64,000 nt of DNA from Providencia alcalifaciens. GTDB lineage: Bacteria; Pseudomonadota; Gammaproteobacteria; Enterobacterales; Enterobacteriaceae. The notes below the pieces were generated by a model, which did no database searches, had not been told where the DNA came from, and saw nothing but the letters and a program-made list of their open reading frames with translations. Position 1 is the first letter of the stretch. Each line of letters opens with the position of its first letter. Shown here piece after piece: positions 1 through 11,153 of the stretch. The translations under genes were made by a program, and so were the position numbers. Where the stretch lies: positions 930,001-994,000 of the forward strand of contig NZ_OU659204.1 in the NCBI RefSeq assembly GCF_915403165.1, given 5' to 3'.

Positions 1-891
1 CACGCCATCTCGAACCAGTTCAGATTGCATTTTTAAACCGGCCTCAGGCACCACATGGGCGGCGTACTCAATCATTTTTCCGCCTTCAATTAATGGCGCA
101 ACAGAAGGGTGCTGTTTGAAATCTTCGAGCATTTGTGGAACGGATTTTTTGGCGTCTTTGATGTGGTGCAGACCACACACGAGCCCTAACGAAATTGTAT
201 CTTCGTTGGTGTAAAGAAAACCACCACCCATCAAACCATCGGTGGGCGAGCCTGCAAATAACCACGCAACACCTTCGTTACCTTGAAGGTTAAAGCGGTT
301 TTGTAAAACGTCTTTTGGCAGCTCAATCAGTTCTTTGACGCCAACAGCGACGTGCTCGGCATTAACGCGTTTTGTCATGCCCAATTGTTCTGCTAGAAGG
401 GAATTTACGCCGTCGGCGAGGATCACCACTTTGGCTTCGAGTACATCTCCGTCAGCTTCGACACCAATGACTTTGCCATCACGTTCAACCAGCTTATCAA
501 CGCGGATCCCTGTGATGCATTGTGCGCCTGCATTTTCAGCTTGCTCAGCTAACCATGGGTCCAGTTTTCCACGCAGGATGGACCATGAGGTTTCTTCGGG
601 TTTCTGTGGGTCACCATTTTGGTAATCCACCGTCATTGCACCAGTTTCGGTCATAAAAGAGAGCTTTTCGTGGGTGATCATGCGCTCAATAGGTGCTTCT
701 TTGGTAAACCCAGGAATGATCCGCTCTAAACTGTGAGCATACATTCGCCCACCTGTTACGTTCTTGCCGCCCGCATAGTTTCCTCTTTCAATTAGGAGAA
801 CTTGAGCACCTTCACGGGCAAGTACCAGTGCAGCAACTGAGCCAGCCAGACCAGCTCCTACTATGATTGCATCAAAAATATCATCGGACAT
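1..891 (-). CDS. fixC: FixC, flavoprotein-quinone oxidoreductase of the carnitine electron-transfer chain (3' part cut by window edge)
   Basis: FixC belongs to the ETF-quinone oxidoreductase family. It is a flavoprotein thought to pass electrons between FixAB and the quinone pool or ferredoxin-like FixX during anaerobic carnitine reduction. The visible 297 codons begin MSDDIFDAIIVGAGLAGS, a Rossmann FAD-binding GxGxxG motif at residues 12-17, followed by the ERGNYAGGKN and FMTETGAM-type segments of the family. The ATG at 891 has a GGAG ribosome site just upstream. It follows fixB with a gap of 55 bases, in the order fixA-fixB-fixC. The C-terminal part and the expected fixX lie beyond base 1. 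Confidence 0.93.
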   Translation of the reverse strand, partial: MSDDIFDAIIVGAGLAGSVAALVLAREGAQVLLIERGNYAGGKNVTGGRMYAHSLERIIPGFTKEAPIERMITHEKLSFMTETGAMTVDYQNGDPQKPEETSWSILRGKLDPWLAEQAENAGAQCITGIRVDKLVERDGKVIGVEADGDVLEAKVVILADGVNSLLAEQLGMTKRVNAEHVAVGVKELIELPKDVLQNRFNLQGNEGVAWLFAGSPTDGLMGGGFLYTNEDTISLGLVCGLHHIKDAKKSVPQMLEDFKQHPSVAPLIEGGKMIEYAAHVVPEAGLKMQSELVRDGV

Positions 892-946
892 AGTGTCTCC
901 AAACTTAATACAGTAGTGAGGGAGTTTCCCCCACTACTTAGGATGT

Positions 947-1888
947 TTATTTGGCCAGTTGCTGAGTCAGTGCTGGAAGAATTTTAAAGAGATCCCCAAC
1001 AATTCCGTAGTCTGCAAATTGGAAGATAGGGGCATTTTTGTCTTTGTTGATGGCAACAATCGTTTGAGCACCATTAGCGCCAACCATGTGTTGGATCTGC
1101 CCTGAAATACCGACTGCAAGATACAGTTCAGGTTTGATCATCAGGTTGGAAATACCTACATAGCGTTCATGCTCCATCCATTTTTCGTTTTCAGCCACAG
1201 GGCGGGAACACGCAATTTCAGCACCAATGGAATCCGCTAATGCTTTAGCAATGGCAATGTTTTCTTGGCTACCGATGCCTCGACCCACACTGACCACAAG
1301 GCGTGCTTTGTCTAACTCAACAGAGTTACCCGCTTTTTGCTGAACCGAGGTACGTACAACAGGCTGTTTGGGTTCGATCCATTGTGCAACTTGGGCTGTT
1401 CCGCTAAGTGATGCATTACTTGATGCGGCATCAAAAGTCCCAGTCGCCACTGTGGCGATGGAAAATGAGCTGCTTAATGTTTCACTGCCGAACGCCAAGC
1501 CGCCATAGACCATGTGTTTGATAACCGGTTTGTTATCTTCAATGACGACAGTGGCTGCATCATTCGAGACTGCGGCTTGTAGTCTTGCGCCTAAACGTGC
1601 CGCCAATAGTTTTCCACGACGTGTATTTGGCAGTAATAGCAGTCCAGTATCACCATGTTGCTTGATCACATCGACGATGGTATCTGCATAATCTTCGATA
1701 ATGCGGTCATCAGGTTTGCCAGATAATTGAATAACTTGGTTCGCACCGAGCTGAAAAGCTTGCGTGGTTTGCGCGTCATCCAATGCGATAACATTGACAT
1801 GTTCACCAAGAGTCTGTGCGCCGCCGATCAGTTCAGGTAAGCGAGAAGTCATGTCACTCAGTACCCAAACGGTTGATAATTTGCTCAT
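947..1888 (-). CDS. fixB: FixB, electron transfer flavoprotein alpha subunit (carnitine reduction)
   Basis: FixB is the ETF alpha-type subunit (313 residues, the usual length) that pairs with FixA and binds FAD. The C-terminal FAD domain is visible: [20 protein letters not shown], then [12 protein letters not shown] and [12 protein letters not shown], the standard ETF-alpha signatures. The N-terminal half is the AMP-type fold domain shared with ETF beta. It starts 11 bases after fixA stops and has a strong GGGGGAG site, so it is clearly co-transcribed. In E. coli the fix genes are needed for carnitine reduction; the same role is inferred here from the adjacent cai operon. Confidence 0.96.
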   Translation of the reverse strand: MSKLSTVWVLSDMTSRLPELIGGAQTLGEHVNVIALDDAQTTQAFQLGANQVIQLSGKPDDRIIEDYADTIVDVIKQHGDTGLLLLPNTRRGKLLAARLGARLQAAVSNDAATVVIEDNKPVIKHMVYGGLAFGSETLSSSFSIATVATGTFDAASSNASLSGTAQVAQWIEPKQPVVRTSVQQKAGNSVELDKARLVVSVGRGIGSQENIAIAKALADSIGAEIACSRPVAENEKWMEHERYVGISNLMIKPELYLAVGISGQIQHMVGANGAQTIVAINKDKNAPIFQFADYGIVGDLFKILPALTQQLAK

Positions 1889-1899
1889 AACTCCCCCTA

Positions 1900-2673
1900 T
1901 TATTTAATGATTTTTCTTAAGTGTTCAGCGAACTGTGCAACTTGGTCATCGCCATCGCCTTCAATAATGATGCGCTGACGAACTTTTTGTTTTGGTGCAG
2001 CAATCGATTGAGCCGATAACGCCGCCACATCACCAAGACCAATATCAGCAGCCGTCCATGCTTGAACTGGTTTTTTCGCAGCACCTAAAATGGCTTTCAT
2101 CGATGGAATAACAGGGACGTTAATGTCTGAAGTCACCGCAATAACGGCAGGCAGTGGAATGGATAACGTTTCGATTTCGTTTTCAAGTTCACGTTCAACA
2201 ACAATGGTATCTGGCGCAATAGAGAGGATTTTTTTGACCCCATTAATGGCAGGAACTTGTAGCTCCTCTCCCATTAAAATGCTGACTTGCTGGGCGTTGA
2301 GGTCGGCTGAGCCATCACCGCATAGAATCAAATCAAAACCCACTTTTTTGGCTGCAGCACTAAGCGCAATAGCACTTTGATGCGGCAGGGCATATTCAAA
2401 TTGGTCTTCAACTATCACGACTAATTCATCGGGACCACGGGATAAAACGTCTTTACGACCTTTTATATTGGTCAGCGCTTTGCCACCAATACTTAACGCA
2501 ATAATTTTACTTTCAGGTTGCTGCGCTTTTATTTGATTCGCAGCTTCAATGGCATTTAAATCATATTGACTAATTTTAGTGTCGGCGCGAGAAAAATCTA
2601 AAGAACCCTCTGAGCTATTAACAACAATATCTTGTTCATCAGGAACAGATTTGTAGCATGTAATAATATTCAT
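1900..2673 (-). CDS. fixA: FixA, electron transfer flavoprotein beta subunit (carnitine reduction)
   Basis: FixA is the ETF beta-type subunit, 257 residues against 256 in E. coli. It begins [19 protein letters not shown] and contains the ETF-beta pattern [16 protein letters not shown], followed by a loop near residues 160-180 ([20 protein letters not shown]). It heads the fixABC operon, with an AGGAGATG ribosome site before the ATG. Transcription starts in the long intergenic region shared with the divergent caiT, where CaiF-like repeats lie. Assignment to the carnitine-specific Fix branch rather than respiratory EtfB rests on the gene context. Confidence 0.96.
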   Translation of the reverse strand: MNIITCYKSVPDEQDIVVNSSEGSLDFSRADTKISQYDLNAIEAANQIKAQQPESKIIALSIGGKALTNIKGRKDVLSRGPDELVVIVEDQFEYALPHQSAIALSAAAKKVGFDLILCGDGSADLNAQQVSILMGEELQVPAINGVKKILSIAPDTIVVERELENEIETLSIPLPAVIAVTSDINVPVIPSMKAILGAAKKPVQAWTAADIGLGDVAALSAQSIAAPKQKVRQRIIIEGDGDDQVAQFAEHLRKIIK

Positions 2674-3200
2674 TACATCTCCTAGAATAAAATAAATGGA
2701 ACAGTTGCGGTTTAATATTTATATGAGTATCACGAAATTTATATTTAAAAATAAAACCTATATCACCAATATTGAAAGCCTTAAATTAAAGCGTGTTTAA
2801 ATATTCATACTGTTACATTACTCACCAATACTGTAAAAATCATCAAGTTAGCAAGCTAATGTTCAATATTGCTATCTTAATCACCAATACTGAATGAGTT
2901 TAATAACATTAAGCTAACATTATATTTCACTGCTTTGTTTTTATTGGTTTATTTTTTGATTTTTAAAGTGAAAGTTAATAACAAATTTTTATCACGAATA
3001 ATATTGTGACCTTAATAACAGAATTGTTATTGGTGAGCCGACATGATTCAAATAGTAAATAAATTAATTAATCTTTAATTGGTTATTGATAATAAGTAAT
3101 TGGGCATATTTAAGAGGCATTTATTTGGCGGTCATTAAATGAATGTTAAATATTTATTGTTTTAAAACTTATGTATTAAATAATAAATTGGAATAGACCT
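2674..3200. promoter_or_regulatory. Divergent cai/fix control region with CaiF-like repeats and a CRP-like site
   Basis: This is a 527-base AT-rich region with no plausible gene, between the divergent fixA and caiT starts. Three direct copies of TCACCAATAYTGWA lie at 2763-2776, 2822-2836 and 2881-2894, about 59 bases apart, and an inverted copy (TTATTGGTGA) at 3027-3036. An arm TTCAATATTG at 2862-2871 pairs with CAATACTGAA at 2885-2894, an imperfect inverted repeat like the described CaiF target. TGTGA-N6-TAACA at 3005-3020 differs by one base from the CRP consensus half-sites. The E. coli region is known to be CRP-, FNR- and CaiF-dependent; equivalence here is inference. No core promoter was assigned. 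Confidence 0.75.
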
Positions 3201-4718
3201 ATGAGCAAAGAAAATAAAAAGGTCGGAATAGAACCGAAAGTTTTTTTCCCGCCGTTAATTATTGTTGGGTTACTGTGCTGGCTAACAGTACGTGACCTTG
3301 ATGCATCAAACGAAGTGATTAACCAAGTCTTTAGCTATGTCACCAATGTCTGGGGATGGGCATTTGAATGGTATATGGTCATTATGTTTGGTGGTTGGTT
3401 TTGGTTAGTTTTCGGACCTTATGCGAAGAAACGTTTAGGGGATGAAAAGCCAGAATTTAGCCGAGCGGGCTGGATTTTTATGATGTTCGCATCTTGCACT
3501 TCAGCCGCGGTGTTGTTCTGGGGATCGATTGAAATTTATTACTATATTTCATCACCGCCGTTTGATTTTGCGCCATATTCTAATGAAGCCAAAAGTATCG
3601 GGTTAGCTTACAGCTTGTTCCATTGGGGGCCGCTGCCGTGGGCAACTTACAGCTTCCTCTCTGTCGCTTTCGCTTACTTTTTCTTTGTTCGTAAAATGGA
3701 TGTGATCCGCCCAAGTAGTACGCTGGCTCCGCTGGTGGGTGAGAAGCGTGCCAATGGCTGGTTTGGTACCATTATCGACAACTTCTATTTGGTTGCATTG
3801 ATCTTAGCGATGGGAACCAGTTTGGGTCTGGCAACACCGCTGGTGACTGAATGTATTCAATATCTGTTCGGTATTCCACATACCTTGCAGCTCGATGCGA
3901 TCATTATCTTCTGCTGGATCATCCTCAATGCAGTGTGTGTGGCATTTGGTCTGCAAAAAGGGGTGAAAGTCGCGAGTGATGTACGCAGCTATTTAAGTTT
4001 CTTAATACTTGGATGGGTGCTTATTGTCAGTGGCGCGAGCTTTATCGCTAACTATTTTACAGATTCTGTCGGCGTATTATTAATGTATATGCCACGCATG
4101 CTGTTCTATACCGATGCAGTTGGCAAAAGTGGATTCCCTCAAGGTTGGACCGTGTTCTACTGGGCTTGGTGGGTTATCTACGCGATTCAAATGTGTATTT
4201 TCCTCGCACGCATTTCTAAAGGACGTACTGTTCGTGAATTGTGTTTAGGTATGGTTGCAGGCTTAACCGCAGGTACCACCTTAATTTGGACAATTCTCGG
4301 CAGTAACACGCTCCAACTCATTGATAAAAACGTCATTAACATTCCTAAGTTGATTGAAGAGTTCGGTGTTGCACGAGCCATCATTGAAACTTGGGCCGCT
4401 TTACCTTTGAGCACTGTAACAATTTGGGGCTTCTTCATCCTCTGCTTTATCGCCACAGTCACACTGATTAACGCCTGTTCATACACTCTCGCTATGTCGA
4501 CTTGTCGCGCAGTGAAAGATGGAGAGGAGCCACCGTTATTAGTGCGTATTGGTTGGTCCGTTCTTGTTGGCGTGATTGGCATTGTCTTACTGGCATTAGG
4601 CGGATTGAAACCAATTCAAACGGCGATTATTGCCGGAGGATGCCCACTTTTTTTCGTGAACATCATGGTAACGCTCTCCTTTATTAAAGATGCAAGAGTG
4701 CATTGGAAAAACGATTAA
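3201..4718 (+). CDS. caiT: CaiT, L-carnitine/gamma-butyrobetaine antiporter
   Basis: CaiT is a BCCT-family inner-membrane transporter that exchanges external carnitine for the product gamma-butyrobetaine. The 505 residues match the family length and have about twelve hydrophobic segments. The aromatic BCCT signature is visible at [18 protein letters not shown] followed by [14 protein letters not shown]. It is first in the caiTABCDE operon. The ATG at 3201 has only a weak upstream ribosome site (GGAATAG). Members of this branch are substrate:product antiporters independent of Na+. Confidence 0.97.
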   Translation: MSKENKKVGIEPKVFFPPLIIVGLLCWLTVRDLDASNEVINQVFSYVTNVWGWAFEWYMVIMFGGWFWLVFGPYAKKRLGDEKPEFSRAGWIFMMFASCTSAAVLFWGSIEIYYYISSPPFDFAPYSNEAKSIGLAYSLFHWGPLPWATYSFLSVAFAYFFFVRKMDVIRPSSTLAPLVGEKRANGWFGTIIDNFYLVALILAMGTSLGLATPLVTECIQYLFGIPHTLQLDAIIIFCWIILNAVCVAFGLQKGVKVASDVRSYLSFLILGWVLIVSGASFIANYFTDSVGVLLMYMPRMLFYTDAVGKSGFPQGWTVFYWAWWVIYAIQMCIFLARISKGRTVRELCLGMVAGLTAGTTLIWTILGSNTLQLIDKNVINIPKLIEEFGVARAIIETWAALPLSTVTIWGFFILCFIATVTLINACSYTLAMSTCRAVKDGEEPPLLVRIGWSVLVGVIGIVLLALGGLKPIQTAIIAGGCPLFFVNIMVTLSFIKDARVHWKND

Positions 4719-4783
4719 TTTTACTCAGAAAAAATTTTATTTAGAAACAATATTTCAGAAACAACATTGAAGAGGTTATTGAT

Positions 4784-5926
4784 ATGGATTTTAGATTGAA
4801 TGATGAGCAGGAACTGTTTGTCGCAGGGATCCGTGAACTCATGGCAAGTGAGAACTGGGAAAGCTATTTCGCTGAATGTGACCGCGAAAGCAAATACCCA
4901 GAGCGTTTTGTAAAAGCCTTAGCGGATATGGAAATTGATAACCTGCTGATCCCTGAAGAGCACGGTGGCTTAAATGCGGGTTTTATTACGGTTGCTGCTG
5001 TGTGGATGGAACTAGGTCGCCTTGGTGCTCCTACTTATGTTCTGTACCAATTACCGGGTGGTTTTAATACGGTTTTGCGTGAAGGAACTCAAGAGCAAAT
5101 CGACAAAATAATGGCGTTCCGCGGTACAGGTAAGCAGATGTGGAACTCCGCTATTACTGAACCGGGCGCGGGTTCTGACGTTGGTAGCTTACAAACCACA
5201 TATGCTCGCCGGAATGGAAAAGTGTACTTAAACGGTAGCAAATGCTTTATCACCAGTAGTGCGTACACCCCATACATCGTGGTGATGAGCCGCGATGCGG
5301 ATTCACCGGATAAACCTGTTTTCACCGAGTGGTTCTTAGACATGAGCAAGCCGGGTATCAAGGTGAACAAACTTGAAAAACTGGGTCTGCGCATGGATAG
5401 CTGCTGTGAAATTACGTTCGACAACGTGGAACTTGATGAAAAAGACATGTTTGGTCGTGAAGGCAACGGCTTTAACCGTGTGAAAGAAGAGTTTGACCAT
5501 GAGCGTTTCTTAGTGGCATTGACCAACTACGGTACAGCAATGTGTGCCTTTGAAGATGCGGCACGTTATGCCAACCAACGTGTTCAATTTGGTGAAGCCA
5601 TCGGTCGTTATCAATTAATTCAAGAAAAATTTGCACATATGGCGATCAAGCTCAATTCGATGCGCAACATGTTATATGAAACTGCATGGAAGAGTGACAA
5701 CGGTTTAATCACCTCTGGTGATGCGGCAATGTGTAAATACTTCTGTGCAAACGCAGCATTTGCAGTTGTGGATTCAGCAATGCAAGTCCTTGGTGGTGTA
5801 GGTATTGCAGGTGAACACCGTATCGCACGTTTCTGGCGCGACCTGCGTGTGGATCGTATATCGGGCGGTTCAGATGAAATGCAAATACTGACATTAGGTC
5901 GTAGCGTACTGAAACAGTACCGCTAA
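4784..5926 (+). CDS. caiA: CaiA, crotonobetainyl-CoA reductase
   Basis: CaiA is an acyl-CoA dehydrogenase-family flavoprotein (380 residues) that reduces crotonobetainyl-CoA to gamma-butyrobetainyl-CoA. Family signatures are visible: [15 protein letters not shown] in the middle domain, and [20 protein letters not shown] plus [16 protein letters not shown] near the C terminus. Its start follows a GAAGAGG site 65 bases after caiT. Electrons are thought to come from the divergently encoded FixABCX. The gene is second in the operon, as in E. coli. Confidence 0.97.
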   Translation: MDFRLNDEQELFVAGIRELMASENWESYFAECDRESKYPERFVKALADMEIDNLLIPEEHGGLNAGFITVAAVWMELGRLGAPTYVLYQLPGGFNTVLREGTQEQIDKIMAFRGTGKQMWNSAITEPGAGSDVGSLQTTYARRNGKVYLNGSKCFITSSAYTPYIVVMSRDADSPDKPVFTEWFLDMSKPGIKVNKLEKLGLRMDSCCEITFDNVELDEKDMFGREGNGFNRVKEEFDHERFLVALTNYGTAMCAFEDAARYANQRVQFGEAIGRYQLIQEKFAHMAIKLNSMRNMLYETAWKSDNGLITSGDAAMCKYFCANAAFAVVDSAMQVLGGVGIAGEHRIARFWRDLRVDRISGGSDEMQILTLGRSVLKQYR

Positions 5927-5996
5927 TCGAGGTTTGTCGTTGGTTGATCTCCTGAGACTTTTGGGAGATCACTTTAGTTTCACAGGAGATGAGAAA

Positions 5997-7217
5997 ATGG
6001 CAGAGCATTTACCAATGCCCGAGTTTGGCCCGCTATCTGGGGTTAGGGTGGTATTTTCAGGGATTGAAATTGCAGGCCCATTTGCCGGACAAATGTTCGC
6101 TGAATGGGGCGCAGAGGTTATTTGGATCGAAAACGTCGCATGGGCTGATACTATTCGCGTTCAACCTAATTACCCGCAACTATCTCGCCGCAATCTACGG
6201 GCGCTATCGCTGAACATCTTTAAAGATGAAGGCCGAGAAGCGTTCCTTAAACTGATGGAAACGACGGATATTTTTATCGAAGCCAGTAAAGGTCCAGCTT
6301 TTGCGCGCAGAGGGATCACCGATGAATTATTGTGGGAGCATAACCCGAAATTAGTGATAGCCCACTTATCAGGTTTCGGGCAATACGGCGACCCGCAGTA
6401 CACCAACCTTGCGGCGTATAACACCATTGCGCAAGCATTCAGCGGTTATTTAATTCAAAACGGTGATAAAGACCAGCCAATGCCGGCATTCCCGTATACC
6501 GCAGACTATTTTTCTGGCATGACCGCCACCACCTCCGCTTTAGCGGCACTGTATAAAGTCCAAAAAACAGGTAAAGGCGAAAGTATTGATATTGCCATGT
6601 ACGAAGTGATGTTGCGTATGGGGCAATATTTCATGATGGACTACTTTAACGGTGGCGAAATTTGTCCACGAATGACGAAAGGGAAAGACCCATATTATGC
6701 CGGTTGTGGTCTCTATAGCTGTAAAGACGGTTATATCGTCATGGAGATTGTCGGTATTACTCAGATCCAAGAAATCTTCAAAGATATTGGTCTTGCTCAC
6801 TTATTGGGTACACCGGAAATTCCTGAAGGTACGCAGCTTATTCACCGGGTTGAGTGCCCGTATGGCCCACTTGTTGAAGAAAAATTAGATGAGTGGCTAG
6901 GTGCGCGTGACATTGATGTCGTTTTAGCGCGTTTAGCGGAGCTGAATATTGCCAGTGCCAAGGTGCTTACCATTCCAGAATTAGAGACCAATCCACAATA
7001 TATTGCCCGCGAATCCATCACCAGTTGGCAAACCATGGACGGGCGTACCTGTCGTGGTCCAAACGTGATGCCAAAATTTAAAAACAATCCGGGGCAAATC
7101 TGGCGCGGTATGCCATCTCATGGCATGGATACGTCGGATATTCTGCAAAATATTGGTTACAACGAAAATGATATTAGGGGGCTGGTCGAGAAAGGGCTGG
7201 CTAAAATTGTTGAGTAA
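5997..7217 (+). CDS. caiB: CaiB, L-carnitine CoA-transferase
   Basis: CaiB is a class III CoA-transferase (406 residues) that moves CoA between gamma-butyrobetainyl-CoA and carnitine or crotonobetaine. The catalytic Asp lies in [13 protein letters not shown] near residue 170, and [20 protein letters not shown] near the N terminus is typical. The reading frame is open further upstream to 5934, but the ATG at 5997 is preceded by a CAGGAGAT ribosome site and gives [15 protein letters not shown], matching the family start, so I chose it. Confidence 0.96.
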   Translation: MAEHLPMPEFGPLSGVRVVFSGIEIAGPFAGQMFAEWGAEVIWIENVAWADTIRVQPNYPQLSRRNLRALSLNIFKDEGREAFLKLMETTDIFIEASKGPAFARRGITDELLWEHNPKLVIAHLSGFGQYGDPQYTNLAAYNTIAQAFSGYLIQNGDKDQPMPAFPYTADYFSGMTATTSALAALYKVQKTGKGESIDIAMYEVMLRMGQYFMMDYFNGGEICPRMTKGKDPYYAGCGLYSCKDGYIVMEIVGITQIQEIFKDIGLAHLLGTPEIPEGTQLIHRVECPYGPLVEEKLDEWLGARDIDVVLARLAELNIASAKVLTIPELETNPQYIARESITSWQTMDGRTCRGPNVMPKFKNNPGQIWRGMPSHGMDTSDILQNIGYNENDIRGLVEKGLAKIVE

Positions 7218-7289
7218 TTCAATGGCTATTCAGTTCAATCATTCCTGTTGGGCTGAATAGACATTAGGGAAATGATGGGATAACAATTA

Positions 7290-8849
7290 ATGGATGTAAT
7301 CGGTAAACAAAATTTGCGTCAAATGTGGGATGATTTTGCGAAAACTCACGGTAATAAAAAGGCGCTTATCTTTGAATCCTGTGATGGCGATGTGCGTGAA
7401 TTCAGCTATTTAGAAATGAATCAGCAGATTAACCGCACTGCCAACCTCTTTTTAAGTTATGGCATCCAAAAAGGGGATAAAGTTGCGTTACATTTAGATA
7501 ATTGCCCAGAGTTTTTCTTTTGCTGGTTTGGTCTTGCCAAAATTGGGGCGATCATGGTGCCGGTCAACGCGCGATTTAAGTACGAAGAGAGCGCGTGGAT
7601 CATCCAAAACTGTCAACCTCGGCTGGTTGTCACTCGCCCCCATTTTGCCGACATTTACCAAACTCTTGTCGATGACAAAGCAACAGCGCTCGAACATATC
7701 TTCTTAATTTCAGACACTCAATTACCAATACAGCAAGGTATGACTGACTTTTCCGTTGAGTTGGGACAACAATCGATAGTGTTGTCCCAACAAGTTGAAC
7801 TCAGCGTGGATGATACCGCCGAAATTCTGTTCACCTCAGGGACGACATCTAAACCAAAAGGGGTCATTATCACCCACTATAATCTGCGCTTTGCAGGTTA
7901 TTACTCCTCTTGGCAATGCGCATTACGCTCTGAGGATGTCTATTTAACGGTAATGCCCGCTTTTCATATCGATTGTCAATGCACAGCGGCTATGGCGACA
8001 TTCTCCGTCGGGGCAACCTTTGTTCTTCTTGAAAAATACAGTGCTCGGCGTTTTTGGCAACAGATTGTGAAGTATCGTGCGACGGTAGCGGAGCTGATCC
8101 CAATGATGATCCGTACCTTACTGAGTCAACCGGTTGCTGACAATGAGCAAGCGCACTGTTTACGGGAAGTGATGTTCTATCTCAATTTAAGCGATAAAGA
8201 AAAACAGCAGTTTATGGAACGCTTTGCAGTGACTCAATTTCTCACTTCGTATGGCATGACTGAAACTATTGTTGGGCTGATCGGTGATAGACCAGGGGAC
8301 GAACGACGCTGGCCCTCCATTGGACGCCCTGGATTTGGGTATCAAGCTCAAATTCGAGATAAACATAATCAATCGTTAAAAACAGGGGAAATCGGCGAGC
8401 TATGTGTAAAAGGCGAGCGGGGTAAAACTGTATTTAAAGCCTATTACAACAATCCTGAAGCCACAGAGAAAACCTTTGATAGTGAAGGGTGGATGCACAC
8501 TGGCGATTTTGCTTATCAAGATGAAGATGGATTTTTCTACTTTGTTGATCGTAGTAGCAATATGGTCAAACGAGGTGGAGAAAACGTCTCTTGCAGCGAA
8601 ATTGAGAACATCATTGCATCCCATCCTGTTATTGCGGATGTCGCGGTTATCGGTGTAATAGATGCTATTCGTGATGAGGCTATTAAAGCGTTTATTGTGC
8701 TGGAGGAGGGGGCTACGCTAACTCAAGAAGAGTTTTTTGCTTTTTGCGAAACAAAAATGGCGAAGTTCAAAGTGCCCTCATTGGTGGAAGTCCGTCAGGG
8801 ATTACCGCGTAATTGCTCTGGTAAGGTGCTGAAAAAACATTTGAAATAA
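7290..8849 (+). CDS. caiC: CaiC, crotonobetaine/carnitine-CoA ligase
   Basis: CaiC is an AMP-forming acyl-CoA synthetase (519 residues) that charges carnitine, crotonobetaine or gamma-butyrobetaine with CoA, priming the CaiB transfer cycle. The adenylation P-loop is [17 protein letters not shown] around residue 180, the later motifs are TSYGMTET and [15 protein letters not shown], and the C-terminal lysine motif is GKVLKKHLK. It is fourth in the operon, 72 bases after caiB, with a weak ribosome site. Specificity is taken from context. Confidence 0.96.
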   Translation: MDVIGKQNLRQMWDDFAKTHGNKKALIFESCDGDVREFSYLEMNQQINRTANLFLSYGIQKGDKVALHLDNCPEFFFCWFGLAKIGAIMVPVNARFKYEESAWIIQNCQPRLVVTRPHFADIYQTLVDDKATALEHIFLISDTQLPIQQGMTDFSVELGQQSIVLSQQVELSVDDTAEILFTSGTTSKPKGVIITHYNLRFAGYYSSWQCALRSEDVYLTVMPAFHIDCQCTAAMATFSVGATFVLLEKYSARRFWQQIVKYRATVAELIPMMIRTLLSQPVADNEQAHCLREVMFYLNLSDKEKQQFMERFAVTQFLTSYGMTETIVGLIGDRPGDERRWPSIGRPGFGYQAQIRDKHNQSLKTGEIGELCVKGERGKTVFKAYYNNPEATEKTFDSEGWMHTGDFAYQDEDGFFYFVDRSSNMVKRGGENVSCSEIENIIASHPVIADVAVIGVIDAIRDEAIKAFIVLEEGATLTQEEFFAFCETKMAKFKVPSLVEVRQGLPRNCSGKVLKKHLK

Positions 8850-8876
8850 TCGAATATCAACCTAAAGGTTTAAACT

Positions 8877-9662
8877 ATGAGCGAATCATTAAAAATTACC
8901 CGTCATGGTGCCGTGCTAGAAATTGTACTCGATAGACCTAAAGCTAACGCCATTGATGCAAAAACCAGTTTTAAAATGGGGGAAGTTTTTCTTAATTTCC
9001 GTGATGACCCAACGCTGCGAGTGGCTATTATTACGGGGGCTGGAGAACGTTTCTTCTCTGCAGGATGGGATTTAAAATCTGCGGCGGAAGGGGAAGCCCC
9101 TGATGCTGATTTTGGTCCGGGTGGTTTTGCGGGATTAACTGAGATTTTCAACTTAAATAAACCCGTGATTGCGGCAGTAAACGGTTATGCGTTTGGCGGT
9201 GGTTTTGAGTTGGCGCTGGCGGCAGATATGATTATCTGCTCTGAGAATGCCAGTTTCGCGTTACCTGAAGCGCAGTTAGGTATTGTGCCCGATAGCGGTG
9301 GTGTTTTGCGCTTACCAAAAATTCTGCCTGCGCCTATCGTCAATGAAATGGTGATGACAGGGCGCAGAATGGATGCTCAAGAGGCGCTGCGCTGGGGTAT
9401 TGCGAATGAAGTGGTACCTATCGAGAATTTAATGGATAAAGCTAGAGAGCTGGCTGAAAAAATCACACAAAGCGCACCGCTAGCGGTTGCTGCCCTGAAA
9501 GAAATATTCCGTGCAACTGGAGAATTAACGGTGGAAGAGGGCTATAAATTGATGCGCAGTGGCGTGCTAGAAAACTACCCTGCTGTATTGCACTCTGAAG
9601 ATGCAACGGAAGGCCCTTTAGCATTCTCAGAGAAGCGTGAGCCAAACTGGAAAGGACGCTAA
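8877..9662 (+). CDS. caiD: CaiD, crotonobetainyl-CoA hydratase (carnitinyl-CoA dehydratase)
   Basis: CaiD is a crotonase-fold enzyme (261 residues) that interconverts L-carnitinyl-CoA and crotonobetainyl-CoA. The oxyanion-hole segments are visible as [13 protein letters not shown] near residue 60 and [17 protein letters not shown] near residue 105. The glutamate-bearing segment [16 protein letters not shown] follows. An AAAGG ribosome site precedes the ATG, 27 bases after caiC. The order caiC-caiD-caiE matches E. coli. Confidence 0.97.
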   Translation: MSESLKITRHGAVLEIVLDRPKANAIDAKTSFKMGEVFLNFRDDPTLRVAIITGAGERFFSAGWDLKSAAEGEAPDADFGPGGFAGLTEIFNLNKPVIAAVNGYAFGGGFELALAADMIICSENASFALPEAQLGIVPDSGGVLRLPKILPAPIVNEMVMTGRRMDAQEALRWGIANEVVPIENLMDKARELAEKITQSAPLAVAALKEIFRATGELTVEEGYKLMRSGVLENYPAVLHSEDATEGPLAFSEKREPNWKGR

Positions 9663-9695
9663 TCCTACGAGTGATTGGATGACTGCGAGGTTATT

Positions 9696-10289
9696 ATGAG
9701 TTTTTACAGCTTTGAAGGGGTGACGCCCGTGGTGCATCCAACGGCCTACGTTCACCCTTCCGCCGTAGTGATTGGCGATGTCATTATTGGTGCCAATGTG
9801 TTTGTTGGTCCAAATGCCTCACTGCGGGGGGATTACGGGCGTCTAATTATCGAAAAAGGGGCGAATATTCAAGACGGTTGTATCGTGCATGGCTACAGTG
9901 ATGTTGAGACTATTGTGCGTGAATCTGGGCATATTGGTCATGGCTCAATTTTACATGGCTGTATTATTGGGCGTGATGCACTGGTCGGTATGAATAGTGT
10001 GGTGATGGATGGTGCCGTCATCGGTGACGAGAGCATTATTGGTGCGATGAGTTTTGTTAAGGAGGGTTTCCAAGGTGAGCCAAGACAAATGTTGATTGGT
10101 GCACCTGCGCGTTTTTTTCGCCATGTGAGTGATGAAGAGCTTCATTGGAAACAGCTAAATACCAAAGAGTATCAAGATTTAGCGGGACGTTACCTTCAAA
10201 GTTTAGAAGAAGCCATACCGCTAACTGAGATAGAGCCGAATCGGCCTCGGTTGCAGGGAACCACGGATGTAAAACCGAAAGGCCAATGA
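9696..10289 (+). CDS. caiE: CaiE, hexapeptide-repeat protein of the carnitine operon
   Basis: CaiE is a left-handed beta-helix protein of the gamma carbonic anhydrase/PaaY type (197 residues). Isoleucine-rich hexapeptide repeats run from about residue 12 to 140 (for example [21 protein letters not shown] and [21 protein letters not shown] in part). It is proposed to aid cofactor supply or CaiB/CaiD activity, but its reaction is not established. The ATG at 9696, after a GCGAGG site, is preferred over an in-frame start 21 bases upstream because MSFYSFEG matches the family N terminus. It ends just before a strong terminator. Confidence 0.95.
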   Translation: MSFYSFEGVTPVVHPTAYVHPSAVVIGDVIIGANVFVGPNASLRGDYGRLIIEKGANIQDGCIVHGYSDVETIVRESGHIGHGSILHGCIIGRDALVGMNSVVMDGAVIGDESIIGAMSFVKEGFQGEPRQMLIGAPARFFRHVSDEELHWKQLNTKEYQDLAGRYLQSLEEAIPLTEIEPNRPRLQGTTDVKPKGQ

Positions 10290-10333
10290 TGCCGATGTGC
10301 AAAAATCGTCAATAATACTTTGTCAGTAACCTT

Positions 10334-10361
10334 AACGCAGGCTTTAAGCCTGCGTTTTTTG
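10334..10361 (+). terminator. Rho-independent terminator after caiE
   Basis: An 11-base-pair stem (AACGCAGGCTT / AAGCCTGCGTT) with almost no loop is followed by a T run. It lies 45 bases after the caiE stop and between convergent caiE and caiF, so it ends the cai operon and may also serve caiF in reverse. Confidence 0.9.
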
Positions 10362-10384
10362 TTATGGCGTAGATGAAGATAATA

Positions 10385-10777
10385 TTAACGACGCTGGGCT
10401 TTAGATAGCATCCATTGCCATTTTTGCTCACGATTAAGTTCTGTTGGCGGGACGAGATTGTTTTTCACTGGCGACTCAATCGTTATCTTCTCGGAAGTGT
10501 AATTTTTTAGGCGAGAATAAAGCTGACTGTCAATTTTAGTCACTTTAATCAATCGTTGGCATTGGCAGCCTCGTCCCGATAGTTTATTCGGGATCATTTT
10601 GACTTCACACTGTATTTCTGCCACATCCGAAAGAATATAAGAGACAATATTCACCGCATTGGTATGCGGAATTTCAAAGTTATTCGAGATTTCTCTGGCG
10701 GTGATCCAGCGACCCTGTTTCATTACCCAGTTTGCAATGGATAAATACATCGGGCTTTTCACTGATTCTTTACACAT
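10385..10777 (-). CDS. caiF: CaiF, transcriptional activator of the cai and fix operons
   Basis: CaiF is a small DNA-binding activator (130 residues; 131 in E. coli) that responds to carnitine or crotonobetaine under anaerobiosis. An N-terminal helix-turn-helix region is visible (KQGRWITAREISNNFEIPHT, about residues 20-39), followed by the family segment VKMIPNKLSGRGCQCQRLIKV with a CQC pair, and the C-terminal LNREQKWQWMLSKAQRR. It is convergent with caiE. Its likely targets are the TCACCAATA repeats between fixA and caiT. Confidence 0.94.
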   Translation of the reverse strand: MCKESVKSPMYLSIANWVMKQGRWITAREISNNFEIPHTNAVNIVSYILSDVAEIQCEVKMIPNKLSGRGCQCQRLIKVTKIDSQLYSRLKNYTSEKITIESPVKNNLVPPTELNREQKWQWMLSKAQRR

Positions 10778-11119
10778 AAGCGCTCCTTCAGCTCATTGCT
10801 TAAAAGTGATTAAGGCAATAAGAAACTATACGCCAATCTTGTTGTTATGATGTTTTGTATATTTATTAGACTATAAATAGCCATGATTAATGATTAAAAG
10901 TTGGTTAAAAACGTTGAGAGAAGATTAACTCTAGGTTGTTTTTTTGTTGTTTACCAATAGGTTACAAAACAACTTTTATCATATAGTTATTTATACGCTA
11001 TAAAATCAACGCAAATGTGGAGCTAAATCAAATAAGATCTGAATTTATGAAATTTAGATTAAGTTAAGATGGTTGGTAAGTAGATTCTGGTTGAATAGGT
11101 TTAGAAAGGCCAGAAATGC
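10778..11119. other. Gene-free AT-rich region between caiF and tRNA-Phe
   Basis: About 340 bases without a supported gene. It must hold the caiF promoter. A 7-base inverted repeat GTTGTTT/AAACAAC at 10946-10952 and 10966-10972 brackets ACCAATA, which resembles the core of the CaiF-like motif; this may be chance. No clear CRP site or RNA gene was recognised. Confidence 0.5.
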
Positions 11120-11147
11120 AAAAACCCGCCACTAGGGCGGGTTCTTT
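11120..11147 (-). terminator. Terminator after tRNA-Phe
   Basis: Read on the minus strand, AACCCGCC-CTAGT-GGCGGGTT forms a GC-rich hairpin followed directly by T residues. It begins 7 bases downstream of the tRNA-Phe CCA end, so it ends that transcript. Confidence 0.88.
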
Positions 11148-11153
11148 AAATAG

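Noticed and set aside
335-625. Open frame opposite fixC
   Set aside because: Shadow of fixC on the other strand; low-complexity Ser/Thr-rich translation with no family match.
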